Below are positions 24,601 to 33,500 of a DNA stretch of 62,938 bases, piece by piece. Both the position numbers and the translations under genes were made by a program. The stretch is from an uncultured Rhodospirillales bacterium (lineage in GTDB: Bacteria; Pseudomonadota; Alphaproteobacteria; Acetobacterales; Acetobacteraceae): contig CAIMSN010000145.1 of the NCBI GenBank assembly GCA_903844135.1, forward strand, positions 1 through 62,938, read 5' to 3'. The notes below the pieces were generated by a model that was not told the DNA's origin, searched no databases, and was given only the letters and a program-made list of their open reading frames with translations. How positions within the stretch are numbered: the first letter of the stretch is position 1; each line of letters starts with the position of its first letter.

Positions 24601-25620
24601 CTAGCCGACACCGCACGCCCCGCACGCATCGCCGGTTTCCACCTGAAAGGTCGCGTGGCCGATCCTGAACCGGATATGGAGGGTCCGCGACGCCTCGCGC
24701 AGCAGTGCGTCGTCGAGCGGCAGCCCGGGCCGCACCAGATGCGCGGTCAGCGCCGTCTCGGTGGTGCTCATCCCCCAGATATGCAGATGATGGATGTCCG
24801 ACACGCCGGGCAGGCCGCGCAGATAGTGCTCCACCGCCGCCTGGTCGATGCCGCCCGGCACCGCATCCAGCGCCAGCGCCACCGACTGGCGCAGCAGCGA
24901 CCAGGTGCCGATCACGATCACCAGCGACACCAGCAGGCTGACCGCGGGATCGATCCGTTCCCATCCCGTCATCAGGATTGCCAGCCCGGCCAGCACCACG
25001 GCGGCCGCGGTGGCCGCGTCCGACGCCATGTGCAGGAATGCCCCGCGCAGGTTGAGGTCGTCCTTGGCCCCGGACATGAACAGCAGCGCGGTGCCGCCAT
25101 TCACCAGGATGCCGATCGCGGCCACCACCATCACGATCGTGCCGCCCACCGGCGCCGGATGCACCAGCCGCCAGATCGCCTCCCAGGCGATGCCGCCGGT
25201 CACCACCAGCAGCAGCACCGCATTGAACAGCGCCGACAGGATCGAGGACCGGCGCAGCCCGTAGGTGAAGCGTCCCGCCGGACGCTTGCGTCCCAGCCAC
25301 GACGCCAGCCACGCCGCTCCCAGCCCCAGCACGTCGCCCAGATTGTGCCCGGCATCCGCCAGCAGCGCGAGCGACCCGGCGATCACCCCGTACGCCGCCT
25401 CGCCCGCGACATAGGCCAGGTTCAGGCTCATCCCGATCGCGAACGCCGCGCCGAAGCTGGCCGGGGCGTGCACGTGCCCGCCATGCCCATGCCCATGCCC
25501 GTGACCGTGACCGTGCGCATGCCCCGCATGCTCGTGCTCCGGATCGTGACGATGGTCGTGATCGTGCGCATGGTCGTGATGCAGATCGTGGTCGTGGCTG
25601 TGGCCGTGATCGCCGCCCAT
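24601..25620 (-). CDS. Cation diffusion facilitator with long His-rich N-terminus (Zn/Co/Ni exporter)
   Basis: A 339-residue CDF-family (CzcD/ZitB-like) inner-membrane metal/proton antiporter. The first ~52 residues contain about 22 histidines in DH/GH repeats, encoded by CATGCC/GTGACC-type tandem triplets (~25480-25600), and probably bind cytosolic metal. Six hydrophobic helices follow. Metal-site motifs HNLGD (helix 2) and HMASD (helix 5) have the HxxxD form typical of Zn2+-selective members. The C-terminal domain has HHLHIWGMS and ends with a CGACG motif. The start was moved to ATG 25620, where the His-rich segment begins. Divergent from the COG2509 flavoprotein; no metalloregulator gene is adjacent. 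Confidence 0.92.
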   Translation of the reverse strand: MGGDHGHSHDHDLHHDHAHDHDHRHDPEHEHAGHAHGHGHGHGHGHGGHVHAPASFGAAFAIGMSLNLAYVAGEAAYGVIAGSLALLADAGHNLGDVLGLGAAWLASWLGRKRPAGRFTYGLRRSSILSALFNAVLLLVVTGGIAWEAIWRLVHPAPVGGTIVMVVAAIGILVNGGTALLFMSGAKDDLNLRGAFLHMASDAATAAAVVLAGLAILMTGWERIDPAVSLLVSLVIVIGTWSLLRQSVALALDAVPGGIDQAAVEHYLRGLPGVSDIHHLHIWGMSTTETALTAHLVRPGLPLDDALLREASRTLHIRFRIGHATFQVETGDACGACGVG

Positions 25621-25727
25621 CGGGTCCGCCTTTTCCGTCCGCGCGCTTGCGCGCCCCCGATACCGGGGCGATATCGAGGCCCGCATCTTTGCCCTCTTTC
25701 GCCGGGTTGTTCCATGCCGCGCCGATC

Positions 25728-27359
25728 ATGCTGCGCCTGACCGAACTGAAGCTGCCGCTGGACCATGCGCCGGACGCGGTGCTGCCGGCGATCGCCGCCC
25801 GGCTCGGCGTGCCGACGACGGACGTGCTGTCGCACACCCTGTTCCGCCGCGGCTACGACGCGCGCCGGCGCGGCGCGATCAGCCTGGTGCACACCTACGA
25901 CGTCGAACTGCGCGACGAGGCCGCGGTGCTGTCCCGCTGCGCCGAGGACGGCCATGTGCAGCCGACGCCGGACATGGGCTACCGCTTCGTGGTCAGTGAC
26001 GGCGCCGTCCGCGCCGGCGGTGCCGGCTACGTGCGTCCGGTGGTGATCGGCGCCGGCCCGTGCGGCCTGCTGGCCGGGCTGATCCTGGCGCAGATGGGCC
26101 TGCGTCCGCTGATCCTGGAGCGCGGCCGGACGGTGCGCGACCGCACCGTCGATACCTTCGCGCTATGGCGCAAGGCGCGGCTGAGCCCGGAGAGCAACGT
26201 CCAGTTCGGCGAGGGCGGCGCCGGCACCTTCTCCGACGGCAAGCTCTACAGCCAGGTCAGCGACCGGCATCATTACGGCCGCAAGCTGATGACCGAATTC
26301 GTCAAGGCCGGCGCGCCGGAGGAGATCCTCACCGTCTCCAAGCCGCATATCGGCACCTTCCGGCTGGTGACGATGGTCGAGAGCATGCGCGCCCAGATCG
26401 AGTCGCTGGGCGGCGAATACCGCTTCGACAGCCGCGTCACCGATTTCCTGATCGGCCGCGACGGCGACGGCCAGCGCCGCATCGAGGGCCTCGTGCTGGC
26501 CGGCGGCCAGACCATCGAGGCCAGGCAGGTGGTGCTGGCGATCGGCCACAGCGCCCGCGACACCTTCGTCGCCCTGCATGAAGCCGGCGTGTCGATGCAG
26601 GCCAAGCCGCTGTCGATCGGCGTGCGCATCGAGCATCCGCAATCGCTGATCGACCGCGCCCGGTTCGGCGACGATGCCGGACATCCCAGGCTGGGTGCCG
26701 CCGATTACAAACTGGTGCATCACGCCGCCAACAAGCGCGGCGTCTACAGCTTCTGCATGTGCCCGGGCGGCACCGTGGTCGCCGCCACCTCGGAGGAGGG
26801 CCGCGTCGTCACCAACGGCATGAGCCAGTATTCGCGCAACGAGCGCAACGCCAATGCCGGCATCGTGGTCGGCCTGACGCCGGAGGATTTCGCCCCGTAC
26901 GGCGACGGCCCGCTGGCCGGCATGGCGTTCCAGCGCCATTTCGAGAGCCTGGCGTTCCAGGCCGGCGGCGGCGGCTATCGCGCGCCGGCGCAGCGCGTCG
27001 GCGACCTGCTGGCCGGCCGCGCCTCGACCTCGCTGGGCGACGTGCTGCCTTCCTACACCCCCGGCGTGACGCCGACCGACCTGGCGTCGTGCCTGCCGGA
27101 CTACGCGATCGCGGCGATCCGCGAGGCGCTGCCGCGGTTCGGCCGGCAGATCCGGGGCTTCGACATGGACGACGCGGTGATGACCGGCGTCGAGACCCGC
27201 ACCTCCTCGCCGGTCAGGATCACCCGCGGCGCCGACCTGCAGAGCCTGAACACGCGCGGCCTGTATCCGGCCGGCGAGGGCTGCGGCTACGCCGGCGGCA
27301 TCCTGACCGCAGGGATCGACGGCATCAGGGTCGCGGAGGCGCTGGCGCTGGCGGGGTGA
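25728..27359 (+). CDS. COG2509-type FAD-dependent dehydrogenase
   Basis: A 543-residue flavoprotein of the uncharacterised COG2509 family. After an N-terminal ~95-residue domain (LRLTELKLPLDHAPDAVLPA), a dinucleotide-binding fold begins with VVIGAGPCGLLAGLILAQ. Typical family stretches are SNVQFGEGGAGTFSDGKLYS, LAIGHSARDTF, SFCMCPGGTVVAA and the C-terminal YPAGEGCGYAGGILTAGIDG closing the FAD site. No membrane segments. The physiological substrate is unknown. The start was set at ATG 25728, at the first residue of the conserved N-terminal domain; the longer frame overlaps the divergent CDF gene. It stands alone. Confidence 0.9.
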   Translation: MLRLTELKLPLDHAPDAVLPAIAARLGVPTTDVLSHTLFRRGYDARRRGAISLVHTYDVELRDEAAVLSRCAEDGHVQPTPDMGYRFVVSDGAVRAGGAGYVRPVVIGAGPCGLLAGLILAQMGLRPLILERGRTVRDRTVDTFALWRKARLSPESNVQFGEGGAGTFSDGKLYSQVSDRHHYGRKLMTEFVKAGAPEEILTVSKPHIGTFRLVTMVESMRAQIESLGGEYRFDSRVTDFLIGRDGDGQRRIEGLVLAGGQTIEARQVVLAIGHSARDTFVALHEAGVSMQAKPLSIGVRIEHPQSLIDRARFGDDAGHPRLGAADYKLVHHAANKRGVYSFCMCPGGTVVAATSEEGRVVTNGMSQYSRNERNANAGIVVGLTPEDFAPYGDGPLAGMAFQRHFESLAFQAGGGGYRAPAQRVGDLLAGRASTSLGDVLPSYTPGVTPTDLASCLPDYAIAAIREALPRFGRQIRGFDMDDAVMTGVETRTSSPVRITRGADLQSLNTRGLYPAGEGCGYAGGILTAGIDGIRVAEALALAG

Positions 27360-27460
27360 GGCGGGGCTGTGCTTTCGGTCCGTTGAATAAACGAGCGTGG
27401 CGCCTTCCGCGACGGTATGCTGACCTCGACCGCAACGATGTCTCGACCAGGAGACCGATC

Positions 27461-27685
27461 ATGAGCGAAACCCATCGGATCACCGTCGATCCCGGCCGGT
27501 GCGGCGGTCGACCCTGCCTGCGCGGACTGCGTATCCGCGTCCGCGACGTGCTGGACCTGATGGCGGCCGGCGCCGATCGCGCGGAAATCCTGGCGGACTA
27601 CCCGCTGCTGGAGGAGGGCGACATCACCGCCGTGCTCGAGTATGCGGCGCGGCAGAGCGACCATCCGGTGCTGCGCGTGGCCTGA
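27461..27685 (+). CDS. DUF433-family protein (VapB45-like antitoxin)
   Basis: A 74-residue DUF433 protein with the family pattern ITVDPGRCGGRPCLRGLRI, then RVRDVLDLMAAG and ADYPLLEEGDITAVLEYA, a small winged/helical fold. Such proteins are usually the antitoxin upstream of a DUF5615 PIN-like toxin. Here the ATG has a good AGGAG (27450-27454). Immediately downstream, overlapping by 8 nt, only a short DUF5615-like remnant survives (27678-27767), so the pair appears broken. The protein could persist as an orphan regulator. DNA- or toxin-binding is inferred from the family. Confidence 0.82.
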   Translation: MSETHRITVDPGRCGGRPCLRGLRIRVRDVLDLMAAGADRAEILADYPLLEEGDITAVLEYAARQSDHPVLRVA

Positions 27686-27767
27686 CGCGGCGCATGTCGC
27701 CGGTCTCGGGATGCGGGCGGCGCCCGACGCCGCGATCTGGGATCACGCCCTGGCGGTCCTGGTCTAA
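27678..27767 (+). pseudogene. Remnant of DUF5615 PIN-like toxin
   Basis: The frame overlapping the end of the DUF433 gene reads WPDAAHVAGLGMR then AAPDAAIWDHALAVLV and a TAA stop. This matches the middle of DUF5615 toxins, where a DAVHV-x-DLGLR segment is followed by D-x-AIWDHA. The expected N-terminal VDAQLP segment and the C-terminal TKDxDF segment are absent, and no start codon or full-length frame exists on either side. It is best read as a deletion relic of the toxin partner. Confidence 0.65.
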
Positions 27768-27854
27768 ACCAGAATGCCCGACATGTGGCGGCGGGATCTG
27801 CTCGCCCTGAAGATGGGCGGCACGCGACCCGAAACCGCTGCGGCCGCGATCCTG

Positions 27855-29363
27855 TCAGCGCGCCTCGGCCAGCAGGCTCGGCCGCGCCCGGCTGTTCTCG
27901 TCCAGGTCGGTCAGGCTGATCGGATACTCGCCGGTGAAGCAGGCGTCGCAATAGAACGGCGTCGCCGTGTCGCGTCCTTCCGGCCGGCCGAGCGCGCGAT
28001 ACAGCCCGTCCAGCGAGATGAACGCCAGGCTGTCGGCGCCGATCAGCTGTGCCATCTCCTCGGTGTCGTGGTTGGCGGCCAGCAGCTTGCCGCGCTCCGG
28101 CGTGTCGATGCCGTAGAAGCAGGAATGGGTGGTCGGCGGCGAGGAGATGCGCATATGCACCTCGCTGGCGCCGGCGGCGCGCACCATCTCGACGATCTTG
28201 CGGCTGGTGGTGCCGCGCACGATCGAATCGTCCACCAGGATCACCCGCTTGCCGGCGATCATCGCTCGGTTGGCGGAATGCTTGAGCTTGACGCCGAGAT
28301 TGCGGATCTGGTCGGTCGGCTCGATGAAGGTGCGGCCGACGTAATGGTTGCGGATGATGCCGAGCTCGAACGGAATCCCGCTGGCCACCGAATAGCCCAT
28401 CGCCGACGGTACGCCGGAATCCGGCACCGGCACGATCACGTCCGCCTCGATCGGGTTCTCCCGCGCCAGCTCGACGCCGATCCGCTTGCGCGCCTCGTAC
28501 ACGCCATAGCCGTCCAGCACCGAATCCGGCCGGGCGAAATAGATGTATTCGAACACGCAGAACCGCGCCGGACGATCGCCGAACGGCCGGATCGAGCGCA
28601 CCCCCTCGTCGTTGATGATGACGATCTCGCCGGGCTCGATGTCGCGCACGAACTCGGCGCCGACGATGTCGAGCGCGCAGGTCTCGCTGGCCAGCACCCA
28701 GGCCGGCTTCGCGTTCGGCTGTCCCTCCGGCTGGTCGATGCGCCCCAGGATCAGCGGCCGCACCCCCAGCGGATCGCGCACCCCGATCAGCGACTCCTGG
28801 CTCAGCACCACCAGCGAATAGGCGCCGACCACCTGCTTCAGCGCATCGGTCAGCCGGTCCACCACGTTGGAGTACAGGCTGATGGCGATGAGGTGGATGA
28901 ACACCTCGCTGTCGGTGGTGGACTGGAAGATGCAGCCGCGCCGGACCAGCGCGCGGCGCAGGCTGGTGGCGTTGGTCAGGTTGCCGTTGTGCCCGACCGC
29001 CAGCCCGCCGAACTCGAACTCGGCGTAGAGCGGCTGCACGTTGCGCAGCAGCGTCGCCCCGGTGGTGGCGTAGCGATTGTGCCCGACCGCCGCGGTGCCG
29101 GGCAGGCCGGCCATGATGCGCGCATCGCTGAACACGTCGCCGACCAGCCCCAGCCCCTTGTGGGTGTGGAACCGTGCCTCCGGCCCGTCCACCGAGAAGG
29201 TGACGATGCCGGTCGCCTCCTGGCCGCGATGCTGCAGCGCATGCAGCCCGAGCGCGGTCATCGCGCCGGCATCCTGCGCGTTCCAGATGCCGAACACGCC
29301 GCATTCCTCGTGCGGCTTGTCGTCGTCGTAGGGGCCGGACGGGGCGCCGGACAGATCGGTCAT
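27855..29363 (-). CDS. purF: Amidophosphoribosyltransferase
   Basis: A 502-residue class II glutamine amidotransferase that makes 5-phosphoribosylamine from PRPP and glutamine, the first committed purine step. A ~20-residue propeptide precedes Cys21 (EECGVFG), the N-terminal nucleophile after processing. GHNRYATTG and GHNGNLTN shape the glutaminase site; VILVDDSIVRGTTS is the PRPP loop. Cysteines near CxxDACFTG at the C-terminus may take part in an Fe-S site as in other long-propeptide PurF proteins (inference). The ATG at 29363 overlaps the cvpA stop (ATGA) and has AGGAG upstream within cvpA. The cvpA-purF pair is a widely conserved arrangement. Confidence 0.96.
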   Translation of the reverse strand: MTDLSGAPSGPYDDDKPHEECGVFGIWNAQDAGAMTALGLHALQHRGQEATGIVTFSVDGPEARFHTHKGLGLVGDVFSDARIMAGLPGTAAVGHNRYATTGATLLRNVQPLYAEFEFGGLAVGHNGNLTNATSLRRALVRRGCIFQSTTDSEVFIHLIAISLYSNVVDRLTDALKQVVGAYSLVVLSQESLIGVRDPLGVRPLILGRIDQPEGQPNAKPAWVLASETCALDIVGAEFVRDIEPGEIVIINDEGVRSIRPFGDRPARFCVFEYIYFARPDSVLDGYGVYEARKRIGVELARENPIEADVIVPVPDSGVPSAMGYSVASGIPFELGIIRNHYVGRTFIEPTDQIRNLGVKLKHSANRAMIAGKRVILVDDSIVRGTTSRKIVEMVRAAGASEVHMRISSPPTTHSCFYGIDTPERGKLLAANHDTEEMAQLIGADSLAFISLDGLYRALGRPEGRDTATPFYCDACFTGEYPISLTDLDENSRARPSLLAEAR

Positions 29364-29923
29364 GGCACTGAACTCCTGCCGCCGGCCCCCGGGAGGAGGC
29401 GCGCGGGTGCGAGGGCGTCGTCCGGCCCGGACAGGGCCGCGTCCGGACGATAGCGTTCCGGCAGCCGGACCGACACGAAGGCGGCGGCACTGCGGACGAA
29501 GGGCAGGCTGCGGCTGGCGGTGACCGATGCCGGCCATTCCGCGACCGGCCAGATCGCGGAGACTAGCATGGCGGCGATCACCAGGACCGCGGCTCCGCGC
29601 GCGAGGCCGAACACGAAACCGGCCAGCCGGTCGAGGCCATTCAGCACGGTGCCGCGCACCAGGCCGCCGATCGCGCCCGCCACCAGCAGGAACGCCACCA
29701 GCAGCACGGCGAACACCGCCAGGAACGCCACCGGGTCGGCGATCGACGCATCGCCGATCATCCGCCTCGCGAACGGCACCGCCTGCGGGCTCAGCCGGCT
29801 GGCCAGCACCGCCGCGCCGATCCAGGCCGCCAGCCCCAGCGCCTCGCGCACGAACCCCCGCGCCAGGCCGATCGCCGCCGACAGCGCCAGCAGGACGAGC
29901 ACGGCGATGTCGGCCCAGCTCAT
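29360..29923 (-). CDS. cvpA: CvpA family inner-membrane protein
   Basis: A 187-residue membrane protein of the CvpA (colicin V production) family. It has about four hydrophobic helices: IAVLVLLALSAAIGLARG at the N-terminus, ALGLAAWIGAAVLAS, VAFLAVFAVLLVAFLLVAGA, and GAAVLVIAAMLVSAIW. RGFVREAL and NGLDRLAGFVFGLARG are family-typical. It is coupled to purF by a 4-nt overlap, as in many proteobacteria, although its biochemical role is still unclear. The C-terminal ~45 residues are polar and probably cytoplasmic. The 152-nt gap upstream holds no gene. Confidence 0.88.
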   Translation of the reverse strand: MSWADIAVLVLLALSAAIGLARGFVREALGLAAWIGAAVLASRLSPQAVPFARRMIGDASIADPVAFLAVFAVLLVAFLLVAGAIGGLVRGTVLNGLDRLAGFVFGLARGAAVLVIAAMLVSAIWPVAEWPASVTASRSLPFVRSAAAFVSVRLPERYRPDAALSGPDDALAPARLLPGAGGRSSVP

Positions 29924-30060
29924 GCGCTCGGTCCGGTCGGGAGGGTGCGGGCGGGCGGGGTATCGGACACGGTGCCGGCTATATCGCCTCGCACGCCGGG
30001 CCGCACCAGTCCTTTTGTGTCGCAGCAGGTCTGAGCCAGGCTCGGTCCGGTCCCGCCCGG

Positions 30061-30075
30061 TCCCGCCGTGCGGGA
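30061..30075 (-). terminator. Possible short hairpin after the MazG-like gene
   Basis: TCCCGC-CGT-GCGGGA is a perfect 6-bp stem directly after the minus-strand stop at 30076. It lies next to imperfect CGGTCCCGCC repeats (30041-30067). There is no T-tract, so its function as a terminator for the metH transcript is uncertain. Confidence 0.3.
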
Positions 30076-30492
30076 TCAGGGCAGCTTGGTGCTGTCGACC
30101 CGCCAGGGCTTGAGCACGCGACGCTTCACGTTGCCCTGCGCCTGGTTGAGCTGCATCAGCAGGCTGCCGAGCTGCTCGCGCTTGTGCAGTTCGGTCCAGA
30201 CCTCGCTCGGATCGAGCCCGGTCTCGGCCCAGAGCGCGAACAGGGTGGCCAGCAGGTCGGCGCTGCCCGGCACCAGCGCCGCCCGGTCCGCCAGCATCGC
30301 GTCGGAGACGCAGCGCATCGCCTGCAGTCCCAGGCGCTGCGACAGGCGCCTGACCCGGCGCGCGTCCGGAGGCGCGGGGAAGCCGTCCTCCGCGATGCCG
30401 GCACCGGAATCGTGCCGCCGCCGCTCCTCGGCGCGCCGCCACAGCGCCGCCAGAACGCGCACGACCAGGGCGGGATCGGTCGGATGGCGCAT
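30076..30492 (-). CDS. Small MazG/PRA-PH-like hypothetical protein
   Basis: A 138-residue soluble protein of uncertain function. The central stretch SADLLATLFALWAETGLDPSEVWTELHKRE has the spacing of all-alpha NTP pyrophosphatases (MazG or phosphoribosyl-ATP diphosphatase), where acidic residues before DLLxxL and in the ExxxR helix bind metal. The complete EExxD metal motif is not clearly visible, so catalysis is doubtful. A helical N-terminal half (VVRVLAALWRRAEERRR) may be regulatory. It starts 23 nt after the metH stop, so it is probably on the same transcript. The fold call is tentative. Confidence 0.65.
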   Translation of the reverse strand: MRHPTDPALVVRVLAALWRRAEERRRHDSGAGIAEDGFPAPPDARRVRRLSQRLGLQAMRCVSDAMLADRAALVPGSADLLATLFALWAETGLDPSEVWTELHKREQLGSLLMQLNQAQGNVKRRVLKPWRVDSTKLP

Positions 30493-30514
30493 GCCGGTCC
30501 TCGGGCGTGGCGGA

Positions 30515-33500
30515 TCAGACGGAGAAATACTTCGCCTGCGGATTGAACAGCACCAGCGCGCTGGTGGACTGCTCCGGATGCAGTTGCCAGCCGTCCGACA
30601 GGCTGATCCCGACCCGTTCCGCCTCCAGCAGCGCCAGCAGCGGCTCCTGGTCCTCCAGCCGCGGGCAGGCCGGATAGCCGAACGAGTAGCGCGAGCCGCG
30701 ATAGCCCTGGGAGAGCATCTTCTCCATGTCGCGATCGTCCTCGCCGGCGAAGCCGAGCTCGGCGCGCATTCGCTTGTGCGAATATTCCGCCATCGCCTCG
30801 GCCATCTCCACCGACAGCCCGTGCAGGTAGAGATAGTCCTGGTAGCGGTTCGCCTCGAACCAGACCCGCGCCACGTCGGACGCCTTCTGCCCGACCGTCA
30901 CCACCTGCAGCCCGACCACGTCGCGCGCCTGCGGCCCGTCCTCGATGTCGCGCACGAAATCGGCGATGCAGGCGCCGTCCTCGCGCGGCTGGCGCGGCAG
31001 GGCGAAGCGGGTGACCTCGGTGGTGCCGTCGGGCTCGAACAGGATCAGCGTGTTGCCGTGCCCGGCCGCCTTCCAGTAGCCGGTGATCGCCTGCGGCCGC
31101 AGGATCTCCTGCTCCGCGCACAGCGCCAGCATCCGCTTCATCACCGGACGCAGCTCCTGCTTCGACCAGGCCAGGAACTCGTCCAGCGACTTGCCCTGCT
31201 TCCGGAAGCCCCACTGGAATTGATACAGGCTGCGCTCGTTCAGGAACGGGATCACCGCGTTCGGCGACGCCTCGATCACCCGCGCGCCCCAGAAGGGCGG
31301 CTCCGGCACCGCGACGTCGCTTGTGATGCGACGACGCCTAGCCTGGGCGGCGGCGACGTCGACGGTGGCAAAGCCCCTGGTCTCGGCGATTTCCGGGGTC
31401 CGCTTGTTGGTCCGGCCCTTGCCCTTGCCCTTGCGGCGCGACTGGATCGCGCCCAGGTAGCCGTCCAGCTCCCCGGTGGCGATCTTGTCCATCAGCGTCA
31501 GCCCGTCGAACGCGTCGCGGGCATAGGCCACCCGGCCGCCGCCATAGGCGGCGACGCATTCCTCCTCGACATAGTTGCGGGTCAGCGCCGCCCCGCCGAG
31601 CAGCACCGGCAGATCGAGACCCTGGCGCGCCATCTCCTCCAGGTTCTCGCGCATCACCACCGTCGACTTGACCAGCAGTCCGGACATGCCGATCGCGTCC
31701 GCCTTGTGCGCGGCGGCGGCGGCGATCATGTCGGCCAGCGGCACCTTGATGCCCAGGTTCCAGACCCGGTAGCCGTTGTTGGTCAGGATGATGTCGACCA
31801 GGTTCTTGCCGATGTCGTGCACGTCGCCCTTCACCGTCGCCAGCACGATGGTGCCGCGGGTCTGGCCCTCGACCCGCTCCATGAACGGCTCCAGATAGGC
31901 CACCGCCGCCTTCATCGTCTCCGCCGACTGCAGCACGAACGGCAACTGCATCTTGCCCGAGCCGAACAGCTCGCCGACGATCTTCATGCCGTCGAGCAGG
32001 ATGGTGTTGATGATCTCCAGCGGCGGCATCTTCTGCCGCGCCTCCTCCAGCTCCGCCTCCAGCCCCTTGCGGTCGCCATCGACGATCCGGTCGCGCAGCC
32101 GCCCCTCGACGGTCTCGGCGCGGGTCTTCTTGACCGCGTCGGCCGCCTTGCGGTCGGCGAACAGCTCCAGCAGCCGCTTCAGCGGATCGTAATCCTCGCG
32201 CCTGCGGTCGAAGATCAGGTCCTCTGCCACCTGCACCTCCTCCGGTGCGATCAGGTGCAGCGGCCGGATCTTGCTGACATGCACGATCGCCCCGGACATG
32301 CCGGCGCGCACGGCGTGATCGAGGAACACCGAGTTCAGCACCGCGCGCGCCGCCGGATTCAGGCCGAAGGAGATGTTCGACAGGCCCAGAATGATCTGCA
32401 CGTCCGGGAAGCGGTCGCGGATCAGCTTGATGCCCTCGAGGGTCCACTGCCCGAGCTTGCGGTCGTCCTCGTTGCCGGTGGCCACGGTGAAGGTCAGCGG
32501 GTCGATCATCAGGTCCGATTGCGGCAGCCCGTGCTTGCCGCAGGCGAAGCCGATCAGCCGCTCGGCGATGCGCAGCTTGTCCTCCGGCGTCTTGGCCATG
32601 CCGACCTCGTCGATGGTCAGGGCGATGACCGCGGCGCCGAACTTTCGCGCCAGGAGCATGCGGTCCTGCGCGTGGCCTTCGCCATCCTCGAAATTGATCG
32701 AGTTGATGATCGGCTTGCCGCCATGCAGCTTCAGCGCGCTCTCGATCACCGGGGTCTCGGTGGAATCGATCACCAGCGGCGCGTTCACCGAGCTGGTGAA
32801 GCGGCGGATCACCTCGTCCATCTCCGCGGTCTCGTCGCGTCCGACGAAGGCGGTGCAGACATCGAGCGCGTTGGAGCCTTCGCCCGCCTGCTCGCGGCCG
32901 ACCGCGACGCAGCCATCCCAGTCGGCGGCCTCCTGCAACTCGCGCCATTTCTTCGAGCCGTTGGCGTTGCAGCGCTCGCCGATCGAGAAATAGCTGTTCT
33001 CCTGGCGCAGCGGGGTCTGGGCGTAGAGGCTGGCGACCGACGGAATCCAGACCGGCTTGCGGGCCACCGGCGCCGGCCGCCGCCGGCTGCCGGCGCGGCC
33101 ACGCAGCATGCCGTCCAGGGCCTGGATATGCGGGACCGAGGTGCCGCAGCAGCCGCCGACCAGGTTGAGCCCGTCCTCCTCGACGAAGCGCTCGATCCAG
33201 CTCGCCATCTCCTCGGCGCCGAGCGGATAGTGGGTCTTGCCGTCGACCAGCTCCGGAAGGCCGGCATTGGGCTGCACAGAGATCAGGCGCGGCCAGTTCG
33301 CCGCCAGCCAGCGCACGTGCTCGGACATCTCCTGCGGCCCGGTGGCGCAGTTCAGCCCGATCAGCGGCACGTCGAGGGCGTGGATGACGGTGGCGGCGGC
33401 GGCGATGTCCGGCCCGACCAGCAGCGTGCCGGTGGTCTCGACCGTGACCTGCACGAAGATCGGCGTGTCGGCGCCGGCTTCCGCCCTGGCGAGCTTGGCG

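Noticed and set aside
25480-25540. Short CATGCC/GTGACC tandem repeats as a possible CRISPR or regulatory array
   Set aside because: They are in-frame codon repeats for the His-rich segment of the CDF exporter; no spacer structure.
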